Of a DNA stretch of 64,000 bases, positions 33,551 through 41,341 are shown in pieces. The position numbers and the translations under genes are program-made. Numbering within the stretch: the stretch's first letter is position 1; every line of letters begins with the position of its first letter. The stretch covers positions 186,001 to 250,000 of the forward strand of contig JAJPKE010000017.1 in NCBI GenBank assembly GCA_021323855.1, written 5' to 3'. This DNA comes from Chloroflexota bacterium (GTDB lineage Bacteria > Chloroflexota > Ktedonobacteria > Ktedonobacterales > JADMIN01). The notes below the pieces were generated by a model. That model worked only from the letters and a program-made list of their open reading frames with translations, was not told the DNA's origin and searched no databases.

Positions 33551-34099
33551 TCATGATGGCAGCGTCACAATTTCCGCATGTGGCTGGCCGTCTACGATGG
33601 TCAGCAGCGCCACCGAACAGTGCGGCTCGCGGCGTCGCTGGGTGGCACTGCCGGGATTCAGCAGCAGCAGCCCATGCTCATCCTGGAGAAACGGCTGATG
33701 GCTGTGGCCAAACACCACCACCCGCGCGTCGGGAAACTCGCGGCGCGCGTTGCGGACATAGTGTGCGCGTTCGCCCAGGATATGCACCAGGCCGATGACA
33801 CAGCCGCCTACGACAATCTCGCGCTTGATGGGCAATGCGCTCTGCACCTCCGCCTCCTCGATATTGCCCTGCACCGCCTCCACCGGCGCGTAGGCGGCAA
33901 GCTGATCCAGCACCGCCAGGATGGAGAGGTCGCCCGCGTGCAAAATCAGCTCGACCTCCTCGAAGTGCGCCAGCGCTGCATCCGGCAGACGCTTCGATGG
34001 CGACAGAATGTGTGTATCGGAGATGACGCCGATGCGATGTATCCTGCCACTCTCGCTGGTTGCGCTGGCTTCGCGCATATCCTCACGCATATCCTTCAT
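33551..34099 (-). CDS. YfcE/MJ0936-type metallophosphoesterase
   Basis: 182 aa. Metal ligands: GVISDTH, HAGD, VQGNIE (Asn of GN; the usual following Cys/His is replaced), GLVHILG (where GH is usual) and GHSHQPF. The LNPGSATQRR end is family-typical. These cytoplasmic enzymes hydrolyse phosphodiesters, sometimes 2',3'-cyclic ones. Its ATG overlaps the stop of the GNAT gene (ATGA), and its ribosome site GAGGAGGTGG lies within the GNAT coding end, so translation is coupled. Confidence 0.88.
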   Translation of the reverse strand: MKDMREDMREASATSESGRIHRIGVISDTHILSPSKRLPDAALAHFEEVELILHAGDLSILAVLDQLAAYAPVEAVQGNIEEAEVQSALPIKREIVVGGCVIGLVHILGERAHYVRNARREFPDARVVVFGHSHQPFLQDEHGLLLLNPGSATQRRREPHCSVALLTIVDGQPHAEIVTLPS

Positions 34100-35202
34100 A
34101 ACGCCACCTCCTCTGGCAACGCCAGCCGCAGCGGATCGGGGCCGCCTTGCAGCCGCATCTCGAGCGCGCGAAAGCCGAGCCGCCGCCAGGTTGCGCTCGC
34201 CGCTGTATTGTTGGCGATATAGTGCAGGCCAAAGTCGCGCGCGTTGTGCGCGTTGAACCAGGGAAACAACCCCGCCAGCAACGCCGCCGCAATCCCGCGT
34301 CCGCGCGCCGCCGCCGTCACACAGACCTCATCCACGTAGCCGAGCGGCAACGGCTCCGTGTAGCGCGCCAGATCGCCCGGCATCGCCTCGCGAATAGTAC
34401 TGGAGGCAAAGCCAATGATGCGCCGCCCCTCCTCTGCGACCAGATAATGCACCTCGTCTTGCTCGTAGCGCAGTTCGTTGGCGACGAGATCGGGGTAGAA
34501 GCGTTCGCCGTCCTCCGCGACGTAGAAGCTGCCGGGCAAGGCTGCATGAATGCGGTGCGACTCGATCAGCAACGCCGTCACCGCATGCGCATCGTCTGGC
34601 GTCGCCACGCGCAGGCACACCCCCGCCGGTGGCCGCCGCGCCTGTAATGCCGTCACCGCCTCTGAATCGAGCAACGCGAGGATACCCTGCGGACGGAAGC
34701 CCAGGTCTCGCCAGGCGCGTATCGTCTCCTGATCGGCAGAGAACGCCGAGGCAAAATGCAGTGGTACCTGTTGTTCACGCAGCCAGTCCGCCACCGCGCG
34801 ATAGAGTGGCGCCAGCACGTCAGCGACCGGCCATCCATCTGCGACGGCAGCCAGCGCCAGCGGCATCCAGCCGCCCACGCGCGCTGACCAGACCACCTCG
34901 TTGCTGCCCTCCGGCAACCGGCGATACGACGCGCCCAACGTCCCAACCAGTCGCCCATCCACAACAGCGCCGAAACCGGCGAAGTTCTGATCGGCAAGGC
35001 GACGCGCCCAGGCAGTTGCCAGCGACCGCGCAGCATTACCAGCAGCGGGCAGGCGTGCATCGAGGCGTCGCGCCCGCCGCAACGCACCCGCGCAGAGCTT
35101 CGCAGCCTCCGGCGCATGGTCGCGTTCCAGGCGCACAATAGATAGGTCAGGCAGGTGGCCGCGTTTCACCTCAACTGGCATGTCGCCGTCATCCTTCGTC
35201 AT
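34096..35202 (-). CDS. Protein with two GNAT acetyltransferase domains
   Basis: 368 aa. The C-terminal GNAT (about 205-355) has the acetyl-CoA loop VTAAARGRGIAAALLAGLFPW and the end YIANNTAASATWRRLGFRAL. The N-terminal half (about 20-190) is a more diverged GNAT-like fold (FAGFGAVVDGRLVGTLGASYR, DQETIRAWRDLGFRPQG) without a clear Q/RxxGxG/A loop, so probably catalytically dead. Substrate unknown. It is the upstream member of a two-gene unit with the phosphodiesterase. Start may be codon 1 or 8. Confidence 0.82.
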   Translation of the reverse strand: MTKDDGDMPVEVKRGHLPDLSIVRLERDHAPEAAKLCAGALRRARRLDARLPAAGNAARSLATAWARRLADQNFAGFGAVVDGRLVGTLGASYRRLPEGSNEVVWSARVGGWMPLALAAVADGWPVADVLAPLYRAVADWLREQQVPLHFASAFSADQETIRAWRDLGFRPQGILALLDSEAVTALQARRPPAGVCLRVATPDDAHAVTALLIESHRIHAALPGSFYVAEDGERFYPDLVANELRYEQDEVHYLVAEEGRRIIGFASSTIREAMPGDLARYTEPLPLGYVDEVCVTAAARGRGIAAALLAGLFPWFNAHNARDFGLHYIANNTAASATWRRLGFRALEMRLQGGPDPLRLALPEEVAL

Positions 35203-35245
35203 CCGTATTCGTTGTAGCGCATTCAGTATACATGTGCGTATACGC

Positions 35246-36349
35246 TTACTTCACCCAGGCGGGCATCTCGTCGTGGTCCATGCAGAAGTGGTGCGCGAGT
35301 TCATGGAAGACCGTCGCGCGCACCTGTTTGCGAATGCGCTCCGGGTCGTCATGGCAGTAGCGTTCGATGGAATGCTGGAAGATGGTGATGATCTCCGGCG
35401 GATGCCCAAACGCGCCCTGGCGAATCAACGGCGTTCCCTCATAGAGACCGAGCAACAGACTGCATGGCCGCACCTTCATGCGTTCCAGTTCTTCGGGCGT
35501 CGGGTCCGGCTTCACGCGCACGACAACATTATCCATATAGTGCCTGAACTCATCGGGAATATCGGAGAGCGCCTCATCCACCAGATGCTCAAAGGCGGTT
35601 GGCTCTTCATCCATGCCAGCATACTCCGCCTGGTGTTGACGATGCTGGTGATGCTGATGATGTTGATGGTGACGCAACGCCTGCTCGCCACGCGGCACAC
35701 GCGGATCATGCTCGAAGAGGTTGTGCGCGGCGCGGGCGACCGGCGACCGCTTATCGAAGAAGAATCCGGCCAGCACGAGCAGACCCAGCAGCGCCACAAA
35801 CGCCAGAATCGGCCCCAGTCCCGCCGTCAGCCCATAGACGGAGATGCGCCAGAGCGTGCCCAGCGCCAGAATCAGGCAGAGGACACCGCCGAACATGCCC
35901 GCGCCGTTGGGGTTGCGCGACGCCTGCTGCCAGCCAAACTCGTGCTGCTGGTAGGCCCCTCGCCCCGCCGGAAAGCCATACGAGGCGCGCACATGGGCGG
36001 TGTTATAGATGGTATGCGACTCTGCACGTTGGGGATGGCGCCGCCGCAGATCATAGCCCACTTTCTGCACCGGGTCGCTCAGCACGGCGTAGGCGCGGTT
36101 CAACGCCTGCATGCGCCGTTCGGCGCGCGCGCGTAGCTCTGGCGAGGCCAGCGCGAAGTGGTCGGGATGCCAGATTTTGGCGAGCCGGCGAAACGCCTGC
36201 TTGATCTCCTGCTCGTCCGCGCCGTCGTTGAGGCCCAGCACACCATAGTAATCAGGCTCGCGGCTGGCGGCATCATCACGAAGGGGACCACTGTCCGCCG
36301 TGTCTGTATGCTGGTGATGGCGCTGCTCATCGCGTGTGGCTGACGACAT
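35246..36349 (-). CDS. J-domain / two-helix / zincin metalloprotease fusion
   Basis: 367 aa. A J-domain lies at about 33-100 with the HPD motif (61-63). Two membrane helices follow (about 151-170 and 174-196), then a His-rich linker (226-238, repeats of HHQ). The C-terminus is a Zincin_1-type (PF06262-like) domain with HELAH (H348, E349, H352) and D357 as likely third ligand. The J-domain would recruit DnaK to the membrane. The protease domain on the same side of the double-spanning anchor would be cytoplasmic. I know of J-domains and Zincin_1 as separate proteins; this combination is unusual. SD GGAGGTAGCC supports the start. Confidence 0.85.
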   Translation of the reverse strand: MSSATRDEQRHHQHTDTADSGPLRDDAASREPDYYGVLGLNDGADEQEIKQAFRRLAKIWHPDHFALASPELRARAERRMQALNRAYAVLSDPVQKVGYDLRRRHPQRAESHTIYNTAHVRASYGFPAGRGAYQQHEFGWQQASRNPNGAGMFGGVLCLILALGTLWRISVYGLTAGLGPILAFVALLGLLVLAGFFFDKRSPVARAAHNLFEHDPRVPRGEQALRHHQHHQHHQHRQHQAEYAGMDEEPTAFEHLVDEALSDIPDEFRHYMDNVVVRVKPDPTPEELERMKVRPCSLLLGLYEGTPLIRQGAFGHPPEIITIFQHSIERYCHDDPERIRKQVRATVFHELAHHFCMDHDEMPAWVK

Positions 36350-36387
36350 CGGCGGCTACCTCCCCAAACAGTTCCTCAGCCCGGCCT

Positions 36388-36432
36388 GCGGCCACCCCTC
36401 TCCTCGCAAGGAGAGGGGCCGGGGGTGAGGAC
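36388..36432. repeat. REP-like hairpin
   Basis: CCCCTCTCCTCGCAAGGAGA, then GGGGCCGGGGGTGAGG. Upstream of the J-domain fusion gene. Confidence 0.7.
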
Positions 36433-36569
36433 TCTCATACCTATATAGTATGTCCCGGCGCACGCCCGCAAAACAAATTGCTACAGAGAATGAGCGAGCG
36501 CGCATCCTCTCAGAAGAGAATACGCGCCCATCAGTCAAACGTTACACTGCCCGCGCCAGACACCAACGC

Positions 36570-37034
36570 TTAATCTTCGCTGGCTTTGAAGGCATTCTTC
36601 TTGGCATAACGCCCGGCAATGCGATTGAGAATGACGACAGCGATGATTGCCAGGATGGTGATGAGAAGCGCCTGAACCACTAATTTGGCGGTACCGCTCA
36701 AATTGAATTGCGCCAATGGCCCCTTTGAGAGATCATTGATCCAGCTTGATATAGCACTATTCCAGGCGAGCGCCGCTGCCAGACCGAAAGCCGACGTGAC
36801 CAGCGTAACGATGGTGCCGATGAAAACGGCGGTTGAAGCGGCGGCGCGCTCACGCGCGGCGGCCTGCGCCTTCAAGACACGCTCTACCGCCGCCGAATCC
36901 AGCGCTTTGCGTGGGTCATAGTTGCGTGGGTCAATCATGCCGTTTGGCATGCTAATACGCCGGTGATGCTCTGCTGCCTGCGCTTCTGGCGCCTGCGCCG
37001 GCGTCTGCCCTGATGTCTGCGGATCGTCGCTCAT
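36570..37034 (-). CDS. DUF5654-like membrane protein
   Basis: 154 aa. A Gln/Ala-rich N-terminus is followed by a charged helix (VERVLKAQAAARERAAAST), then two membrane helices: AVFIGTIVTLVTSAFGLAAALAW and LVVQALLITILAIIAVVILN. The SAFGLAAALAWNSAIS segment is typical of DUF5654 proteins. Function unknown. No clear ribosome site before the ATG. Confidence 0.72.
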   Translation of the reverse strand: MSDDPQTSGQTPAQAPEAQAAEHHRRISMPNGMIDPRNYDPRKALDSAAVERVLKAQAAARERAAASTAVFIGTIVTLVTSAFGLAAALAWNSAISSWINDLSKGPLAQFNLSGTAKLVVQALLITILAIIAVVILNRIAGRYAKKNAFKASED

Positions 37035-37240
37035 TCGATTCTTTACCCCACTCCTGAGCCACCCTCAGCCAATAATTATGCCGGGCGGCGATCATTGTTC
37101 ATACGTTATCTCATGCAAATTGTCCGCATACGCGCCACTATGTCACTACGCCATAGCTGGACGGTTCTGCATTCATTCGCTAGTATACAAGGTAGCGTCA
37201 AGCACGATAGCCGCTCTGGTGAGATCACTTCGAGGTCAGT

Positions 37241-38029
37241 TCAGGAGGAGACATCGCCCCAGGTGACGGTCTGCCGCGTACCATCGTTGCGCCGTAGGAG
37301 CAGCGCGCCGCTCTCATCCACGTCTTCGGCCACGCCGCTGATGCTCGCTTCACCCTGGAGCAGCGTCACGCGCCGTCCCAGCGTCACCAGCCGCCCGCGC
37401 CAGGCCGCCCGCAGCGCCTCGCGCGCTGCCGTGCCGTTGGCGCAGAGATCGGCATAACGCGCATCCAGCCGCTGCAACAGTTCGATAGCCAGCGCCTCGC
37501 GTGAGAGCGTGCGCCCACAGGCGTCCGCCAGCGTCGTGGCGAGCGCCGCCAGCGCCGGATCGTCCGCCAGCGTGCCATTGACGTTCAGGCCAATGCCCAG
37601 CACGACGAAATCGCTGGTCGTCTCGATGAGGATGCCGCAGACCTTGCGCCCATCCACCTGCACGTCATTCGGCCACTTGATGCCCGCCTGCACATCTGCC
37701 ACCGCCTCGATGGATTCCGCGACAGCCACCGCGCTCGCCATCACCAGGAAGTGCGGCGGGAATGCTGTTGGCCGCAGCAGCAGCGAACATTCGAGTTGTC
37801 GCCCCGGCAGCGACTTCCAGGCGCGCCCGATGCGCCCGCGTCCTGCTGTCTGTTCATCCGTCATCACCAGCAGACCCTCGGCGGCTCCCTCGCGCGCCAG
37901 TTCCATGACATGCGTATTGGTCGAGCCGATGGCGGGGAAGTAGAGCAGCGGCGCGCCAAGCCGCAAGCCCTGCGTCGCCGCATGTATCGCCGCTACGTCG
38001 AGCCGTGGCTGGCTCTCGCTGTTGTCCAT
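37241..38029 (-). CDS. birA: Biotin-[acetyl-CoA-carboxylase] ligase
   Basis: 262 aa from the ATG after CAGGAG. Motifs: YFPAIGSTNTH, the biotinyl-AMP loop TDEQTAGRGRIGRAW, SLLLRP, the catalytic Lys in IKWPNDVQVDGRKVCGIL, GIGLNVNG, and an SH3-like C-terminal domain (TLLQGEASISGVAEDVDESGALLLR). The N-terminal HTH repressor domain of bifunctional BirA is missing, so it is a group I ligase. It attaches biotin to the BCCP domain of carboxylases, such as K682 of the subunit at 53531. It lies about 95 bp downstream of a strong terminator. Confidence 0.92.
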   Translation of the reverse strand: MDNSESQPRLDVAAIHAATQGLRLGAPLLYFPAIGSTNTHVMELAREGAAEGLLVMTDEQTAGRGRIGRAWKSLPGRQLECSLLLRPTAFPPHFLVMASAVAVAESIEAVADVQAGIKWPNDVQVDGRKVCGILIETTSDFVVLGIGLNVNGTLADDPALAALATTLADACGRTLSREALAIELLQRLDARYADLCANGTAAREALRAAWRGRLVTLGRRVTLLQGEASISGVAEDVDESGALLLRRNDGTRQTVTWGDVSS

Positions 38030-38123
38030 TTCTGCGTTCTCCTGTGGCACTTTCTTGGATAATTCCCCACCAGCATTCCCCCAATGTCTCAATACAATCT
38101 GGCATGAATGGGTCAAATGGCAA

Positions 38124-38165
38124 TAAAAAGACCGGGGCGAAAAGCTGATAGCTTCTCACCCCGGT
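38124..38165 (-). terminator. Strong terminator upstream of birA
   Basis: On the minus strand a 16-bp stem (ACCGGGGTGAGAAGCT with AGCTTTTCGCCCCGGT, two G-U pairs), loop ATC, then CTTTTTATT. It ends a short transcript from the promoter at 38390, or attenuates birA. Confidence 0.85.
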
Positions 38166-38354
38166 GGAAACCGCGCAGACAGGCAACGTACCTGCCAGTT
38201 GGCGTATTGACATTGCTCCAGCGATCACACGATCAACCACAACAATGGCACTGCAACATTAGCAGTAAGACTCTCCCATGGATTCGGTGTGGAGAGTACT
38301 CAGGCCGCCCGCGCGGCATAAACGTTCACTCACTACACACCACCTCCTTTCGTT
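38166..38354 (-). ncRNA. Short structured transcript or attenuator leader before birA
   Basis: From the expected start near 38354 to the terminator end is about 230 nt. Pairings visible on the minus strand: ACTCTCC/GGAGAGT, CATTG/CAATG, GGCAGG/CCTGTC, and CCGCGC near the 5' side with GCGCGG just before the terminator. No known RNA family recognised. It also holds a 24-codon frame with a strong ribosome site. It could be a small RNA, a leader peptide gene, or a riboswitch/attenuator of birA. Confidence 0.4.
38259..38333 (-). CDS. Possible 24-aa peptide in the birA leader
   Basis: GTG start seven bases after AAAGGAGGTG, a perfect Shine-Dalgarno placed only a few bases from the predicted transcript start. 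Peptide: SERLCRAGGLST then LHTESMGESYC. Cys at positions 6 and 24. No family known. The strength of the ribosome site is the only real support. Confidence 0.35.
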   Translation of the reverse strand: MSERLCRAGGLSTLHTESMGESYC

Positions 38355-38360
38355 GATGTG

Positions 38361-38390
38361 AGCATACCACTGTTGGCTGAGCCGTGTCAA
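38361..38390 (-). promoter_or_regulatory. Promoter of the short transcript
   Basis: Minus strand TTGACA (38390-38385), 18-bp spacer, TATGCT (38366-38361). It is one of the best sigma-70-like promoters in the window. Confidence 0.65.
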
Positions 38391-38469
38391 GGGGCGTTAG
38401 AAGGCATCGAGAAGGATAAGGAGATATCAAGCAGAAATCTGACGATTGGCGGCATTGTCCCTGATGTCA

Positions 38470-38502
38470 CCATATCGTGCGTCGGCAATTTATTGCCGCG
38501 AC
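38470..38502. repeat. Partial copy of the REPIN/MITE-like element
   Basis: Ends GTGCGTCGGCAATTTATTGC CGCGAC, matching the terminal arm of the elements at 50382 and 52223. The other half is missing or decayed. Confidence 0.5.
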
Positions 38503-38518
38503 TTCTATTGACCTATCG

Positions 38519-38959
38519 TCACGGCGTGCGCTGCCCGTTCCCGCGCGGACTCCGCAGCCGCCGGTAGACCGAGGCATAGCCAGCCAGCGAGAGCGCCAGC
38601 AGACCTGGAAGATACATCAGGCCGATGATGCCACCTGCGCCGATGGAGCAGCCGATGAACGCCAGGATGGCCCCCGCCCAGAGCAACAGCATGCCGGGCC
38701 GCCAGCGATAGCGCGCCTCCGCAATAGCGCCTGCCCCGCCGATCAGCAGGAAGATTGCCATGCCGATGACATACACCCAGACGCCACTATCCAGATGCGC
38801 CTCCACCAATCGCACGCTGCGCACATCCTTCGCCGGACAGCCGTTGGCGGCGTGGACGGCGCAGTAGATGGGAAGCGGCGCCAGCAGCAGCGCCACCAGC
38901 CCGATGATCGCCAGGACGGCGGCGGCAATGCCTGCGCCATACTCGATCCTACGCGCCAT
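38519..38959 (-). CDS. Four-helix hypothetical membrane protein
   Basis: 146 aa with SD AGGAGGCG. Helices: GIAAAVLAIIGLVALLLAPL, VWVYVIGMAIFLLIGGAGAI, MLLLWAGAILAFIGCSIGA and GLMYLPGLLALSLAGYASVY. A Cys pair (IYCAVHAANGC) in the first outside loop. Function unknown. Confidence 0.6.
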   Translation of the reverse strand: MARRIEYGAGIAAAVLAIIGLVALLLAPLPIYCAVHAANGCPAKDVRSVRLVEAHLDSGVWVYVIGMAIFLLIGGAGAIAEARYRWRPGMLLLWAGAILAFIGCSIGAGGIIGLMYLPGLLALSLAGYASVYRRLRSPRGNGQRTP

Positions 38960-38977
38960 GCGCGCCTCCTGACACTT

Positions 38978-39020
38978 GGCACCCCCTCTCCCATAGGAGA
39001 GGGGGCAGGGGGTGAGGTCT
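38978..39020. repeat. REP-like hairpin
   Basis: CCCCCTCTCCCATAGGAGAG, then GGGGCAGGGGGTGAGG. Between the two membrane protein genes. Confidence 0.65.
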
Positions 39021-39025
39021 ATTCT

Positions 39026-40057
39026 TTACCGCCGTCCATCGCCACGCCCTGCGGTCGGTGGCAGCGTGCGGCCATCTCGCCGCGAAGGAGCGGAGCCGCC
39101 ACGCGAACCGCCATAGTTAGAGCCAGGGCTGGACGGCGCGCGTCCGGGCGAAGAACCACCGCTGCGGCCACCATTCCCCCCATACTGGCCCGATGAGCCA
39201 GAGGAACGTCGTCCGGATGCCGGTGATTCATTGGTATAGCCGTAGTTGGCCGCTGAAGACTGCCGGGCGCGACTCTGATTGCTCCGGCTGGCCGCCCCGC
39301 GTCCGCCACGCCCATCATACGCCTCGTAGGAGCCATATGTATCGAAGGCAGCGCCGGATACCTCTCGCTGACTGCGACTGCCAGATCTATTTGCGGCGGA
39401 AGATGCGCCCTTGTTGGCGTTGTTTCCCGTCTTGCCAGTGTTGCCTTTGCCGCCCTGTTTGCCGTTCTTGTTGGCGCGTTTGCCCAGGGCGAGCGCACGC
39501 AGGAACGGCCCGTAGCCATTCTGCACCAGCACGTAAAGCGCCACCGCCGCAATGATGACGCCCAGCAACGCAACGATGCACCCTAGCGTCGTCGCCACCA
39601 GCAGCCCGTTGGTGCCGAAGGCCGAGGGCGAGAGTCCCTGGAACGGATTGGAGCCGTCGCCCACGGTGGGCTGTGAGAACACCACTTTTGTTGGCTGGGG
39701 TCCACCGCCACCACCGTTGACGCCGCCACCATTGCCACCGCCACCGTTGTTGCCGCCGCCCGCGCTTGTCGTCGCGGTCGCCGTTGCGCCGACGGTAGCC
39801 GTCGTGCTGGCCGTCGCTGTGACCGTCACACCCACCGTGGGTGTATTGGTGGCCGCCGGTTTGGTTGGCGTGTCAGTGGGCGTGTTGGTCGGCACTTTAC
39901 TCGCAAGCGGCGCGATACTCTGCGAGACGGCGGCAGAGACACTGGGGACGGTGCCGATCAGCAGCAACAGCGCCAGGAAGAGCGCGGCGCACGCCAGCAA
40001 CGCGATGCGTATCGCCCTGCTGTACCCTGGTTGCCGCTCACGGTGCCGCGCTGCCAT
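39026..40057 (-). CDS. Low-complexity membrane protein (Thr/Pro, Gly and Ser/Arg/Gly regions)
   Basis: 343 aa from the ATG after GGGCGGAGC. Order: basic N-terminus, helix (IRIALLACAALFLALLLLIGT), Thr/Pro-rich stretch (NTPTDTPTKPAATNTPT), TATATT/TTATVGATATATT repeats, Gly/Asn-rich hinge (about 118-140), second helix (LLVATTLGCIVALLGVIIAAVALYVLV), then a Ser/Gly/Arg/Asn-rich disordered tail of about 140 aa with Tyr. The layout suggests an envelope-spanning protein with a Thr-rich, possibly glycosylated outside loop and a disordered cytoplasmic tail. No family recognised. Confidence 0.65.
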   Translation of the reverse strand: MAARHRERQPGYSRAIRIALLACAALFLALLLLIGTVPSVSAAVSQSIAPLASKVPTNTPTDTPTKPAATNTPTVGVTVTATASTTATVGATATATTSAGGGNNGGGGNGGGVNGGGGGPQPTKVVFSQPTVGDGSNPFQGLSPSAFGTNGLLVATTLGCIVALLGVIIAAVALYVLVQNGYGPFLRALALGKRANKNGKQGGKGNTGKTGNNANKGASSAANRSGSRSQREVSGAAFDTYGSYEAYDGRGGRGAASRSNQSRARQSSAANYGYTNESPASGRRSSGSSGQYGGNGGRSGGSSPGRAPSSPGSNYGGSRGGSAPSRRDGRTLPPTAGRGDGRR

Positions 40058-40214
40058 GCTCCGCCCTCCCGCCGTCTCCTGCTGCGATCTCTCTAGTTTA
40101 CTACACGCCACAGCATGTGCTATGTCGCGGTCAGTCTACCGGCGTGCTGCGAGATTGTCAACTGAACAGGACTCCCAACGGACGCGGCGCAGGCTCACAG
40201 ACACTCACAAAGAC

Positions 40215-41177
40215 TTATAGGATAGCTTTGAGGCGGCTATGATCGAGGTTGCCTCCGGAGATGATGCTGACGACCTGCGCGCCCGCCGGAATGGGGATTT
40301 TGCCGGCCAGCAGTGCCGCGAAGCTGGCCGCGCCCGATGGCTCCGGCACCAGTTTCGACCGCTCCATGATGAGCCGCATCGCCGCAATGATCTCGTCATC
40401 AGTCACCAGGACTATGTCGTCAACGTCATGCTGCACATGCGCCAGATTCAGATCGCCCACGAACGGCGCGGCCAGCCCATCGGCAATCGTCTCCGCCTTT
40501 TCCAGATGGGCAGGGGCGTTCTGGCGCAGGCTCGGAATCATCACCGACGCGCCCACTGGCTCGACGCCGATCACCTTGATCGAAGGGTCGCTGCGCTTCA
40601 GCGCCGCCGCCACGCCGGAGATCAGGCCGCCGCCGCCCACCGGCACCACCACGATATCCGGCCTGGGGCCATCTTCCAGTATCTCCAATCCAACAGTGCC
40701 CTGCCCAGCGATTACCAGCGGATCATCGAAGGGATGCACAAACGTCAGATGTTGCTCCTCTTCCAGTTCACGGACTTTCGGCAGCAGGTCTTTGGCGGTC
40801 CCATGCAGCACCACCGTCGCGCCGTAGCCACGGGTCGCGTCCACCTTGCTCTGCGGCGCCGTCTCCGGCATCACCACCGTCGCGCGGATGCCCAGCAATC
40901 CAGCGGCAAACGCCACCCCTTGCGCATGGTTGCCGGCGGACATCGTAATTACGCCCGCCGCCTTCTCGGCGTCGCTCAGGCTGCTGAGCTTGTTGAGCGC
41001 GCCGCGTGGCTTGAACGATCCCGTCTTTTGCAGCAGTTCAGCCTTGAAGATCAGCTTCGCGCCGATGCGCCGGCCCAGCGTCTCCGCGCTGAAGAGCGGC
41101 GTGCGATGTAGATGCCCGGCGATCACTCGCTGCGCCGCATGAATCTCATCAAGCCCCACCAGTTCGTGCTGCCCCAT
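40215..41177 (-). CDS. Threonine/serine dehydratase (PLP fold type II)
   Basis: 320 aa. PLP Lys in KTGSFKPRGA, substrate loop SAGNHAQGVA, phosphate loop VPVGGGGLISG, and the C-terminal IISGGNLDH. It lacks the ACT-like regulatory domain of IlvA, so it is a short catabolic-type threonine ammonia-lyase or serine racemase/dehydratase. GAAAGG lies 12 bases upstream of the start. Cytoplasmic; makes 2-oxobutanoate from threonine if the main call holds. Confidence 0.9.
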   Translation of the reverse strand: MGQHELVGLDEIHAAQRVIAGHLHRTPLFSAETLGRRIGAKLIFKAELLQKTGSFKPRGALNKLSSLSDAEKAAGVITMSAGNHAQGVAFAAGLLGIRATVVMPETAPQSKVDATRGYGATVVLHGTAKDLLPKVRELEEEQHLTFVHPFDDPLVIAGQGTVGLEILEDGPRPDIVVVPVGGGGLISGVAAALKRSDPSIKVIGVEPVGASVMIPSLRQNAPAHLEKAETIADGLAAPFVGDLNLAHVQHDVDDIVLVTDDEIIAAMRLIMERSKLVPEPSGAASFAALLAGKIPIPAGAQVVSIISGGNLDHSRLKAIL

Positions 41178-41341
41178 GCTCTTGCAATACCTTTCAGAAT
41201 GTAAATGAGCGCGTTTCTCTGATTGTATCGCAATATCCCAGGACAGCGCCCCTTTGCATCTGAGTGTATGTGATAAAATACCCGTGAATGGTTTGAGGCA
41301 GGAATACTCGGAACTACACGAATACTTCGAGGCGAACGATC

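Noticed and set aside
38155..38176. T-box-like string GGTGGAAACCGCG on the plus strand upstream of birA
   Set aside because: The spacing differs from the strict TGG-N-ACCGCG, no plus-strand gene follows, and the local terminator works on the minus strand.
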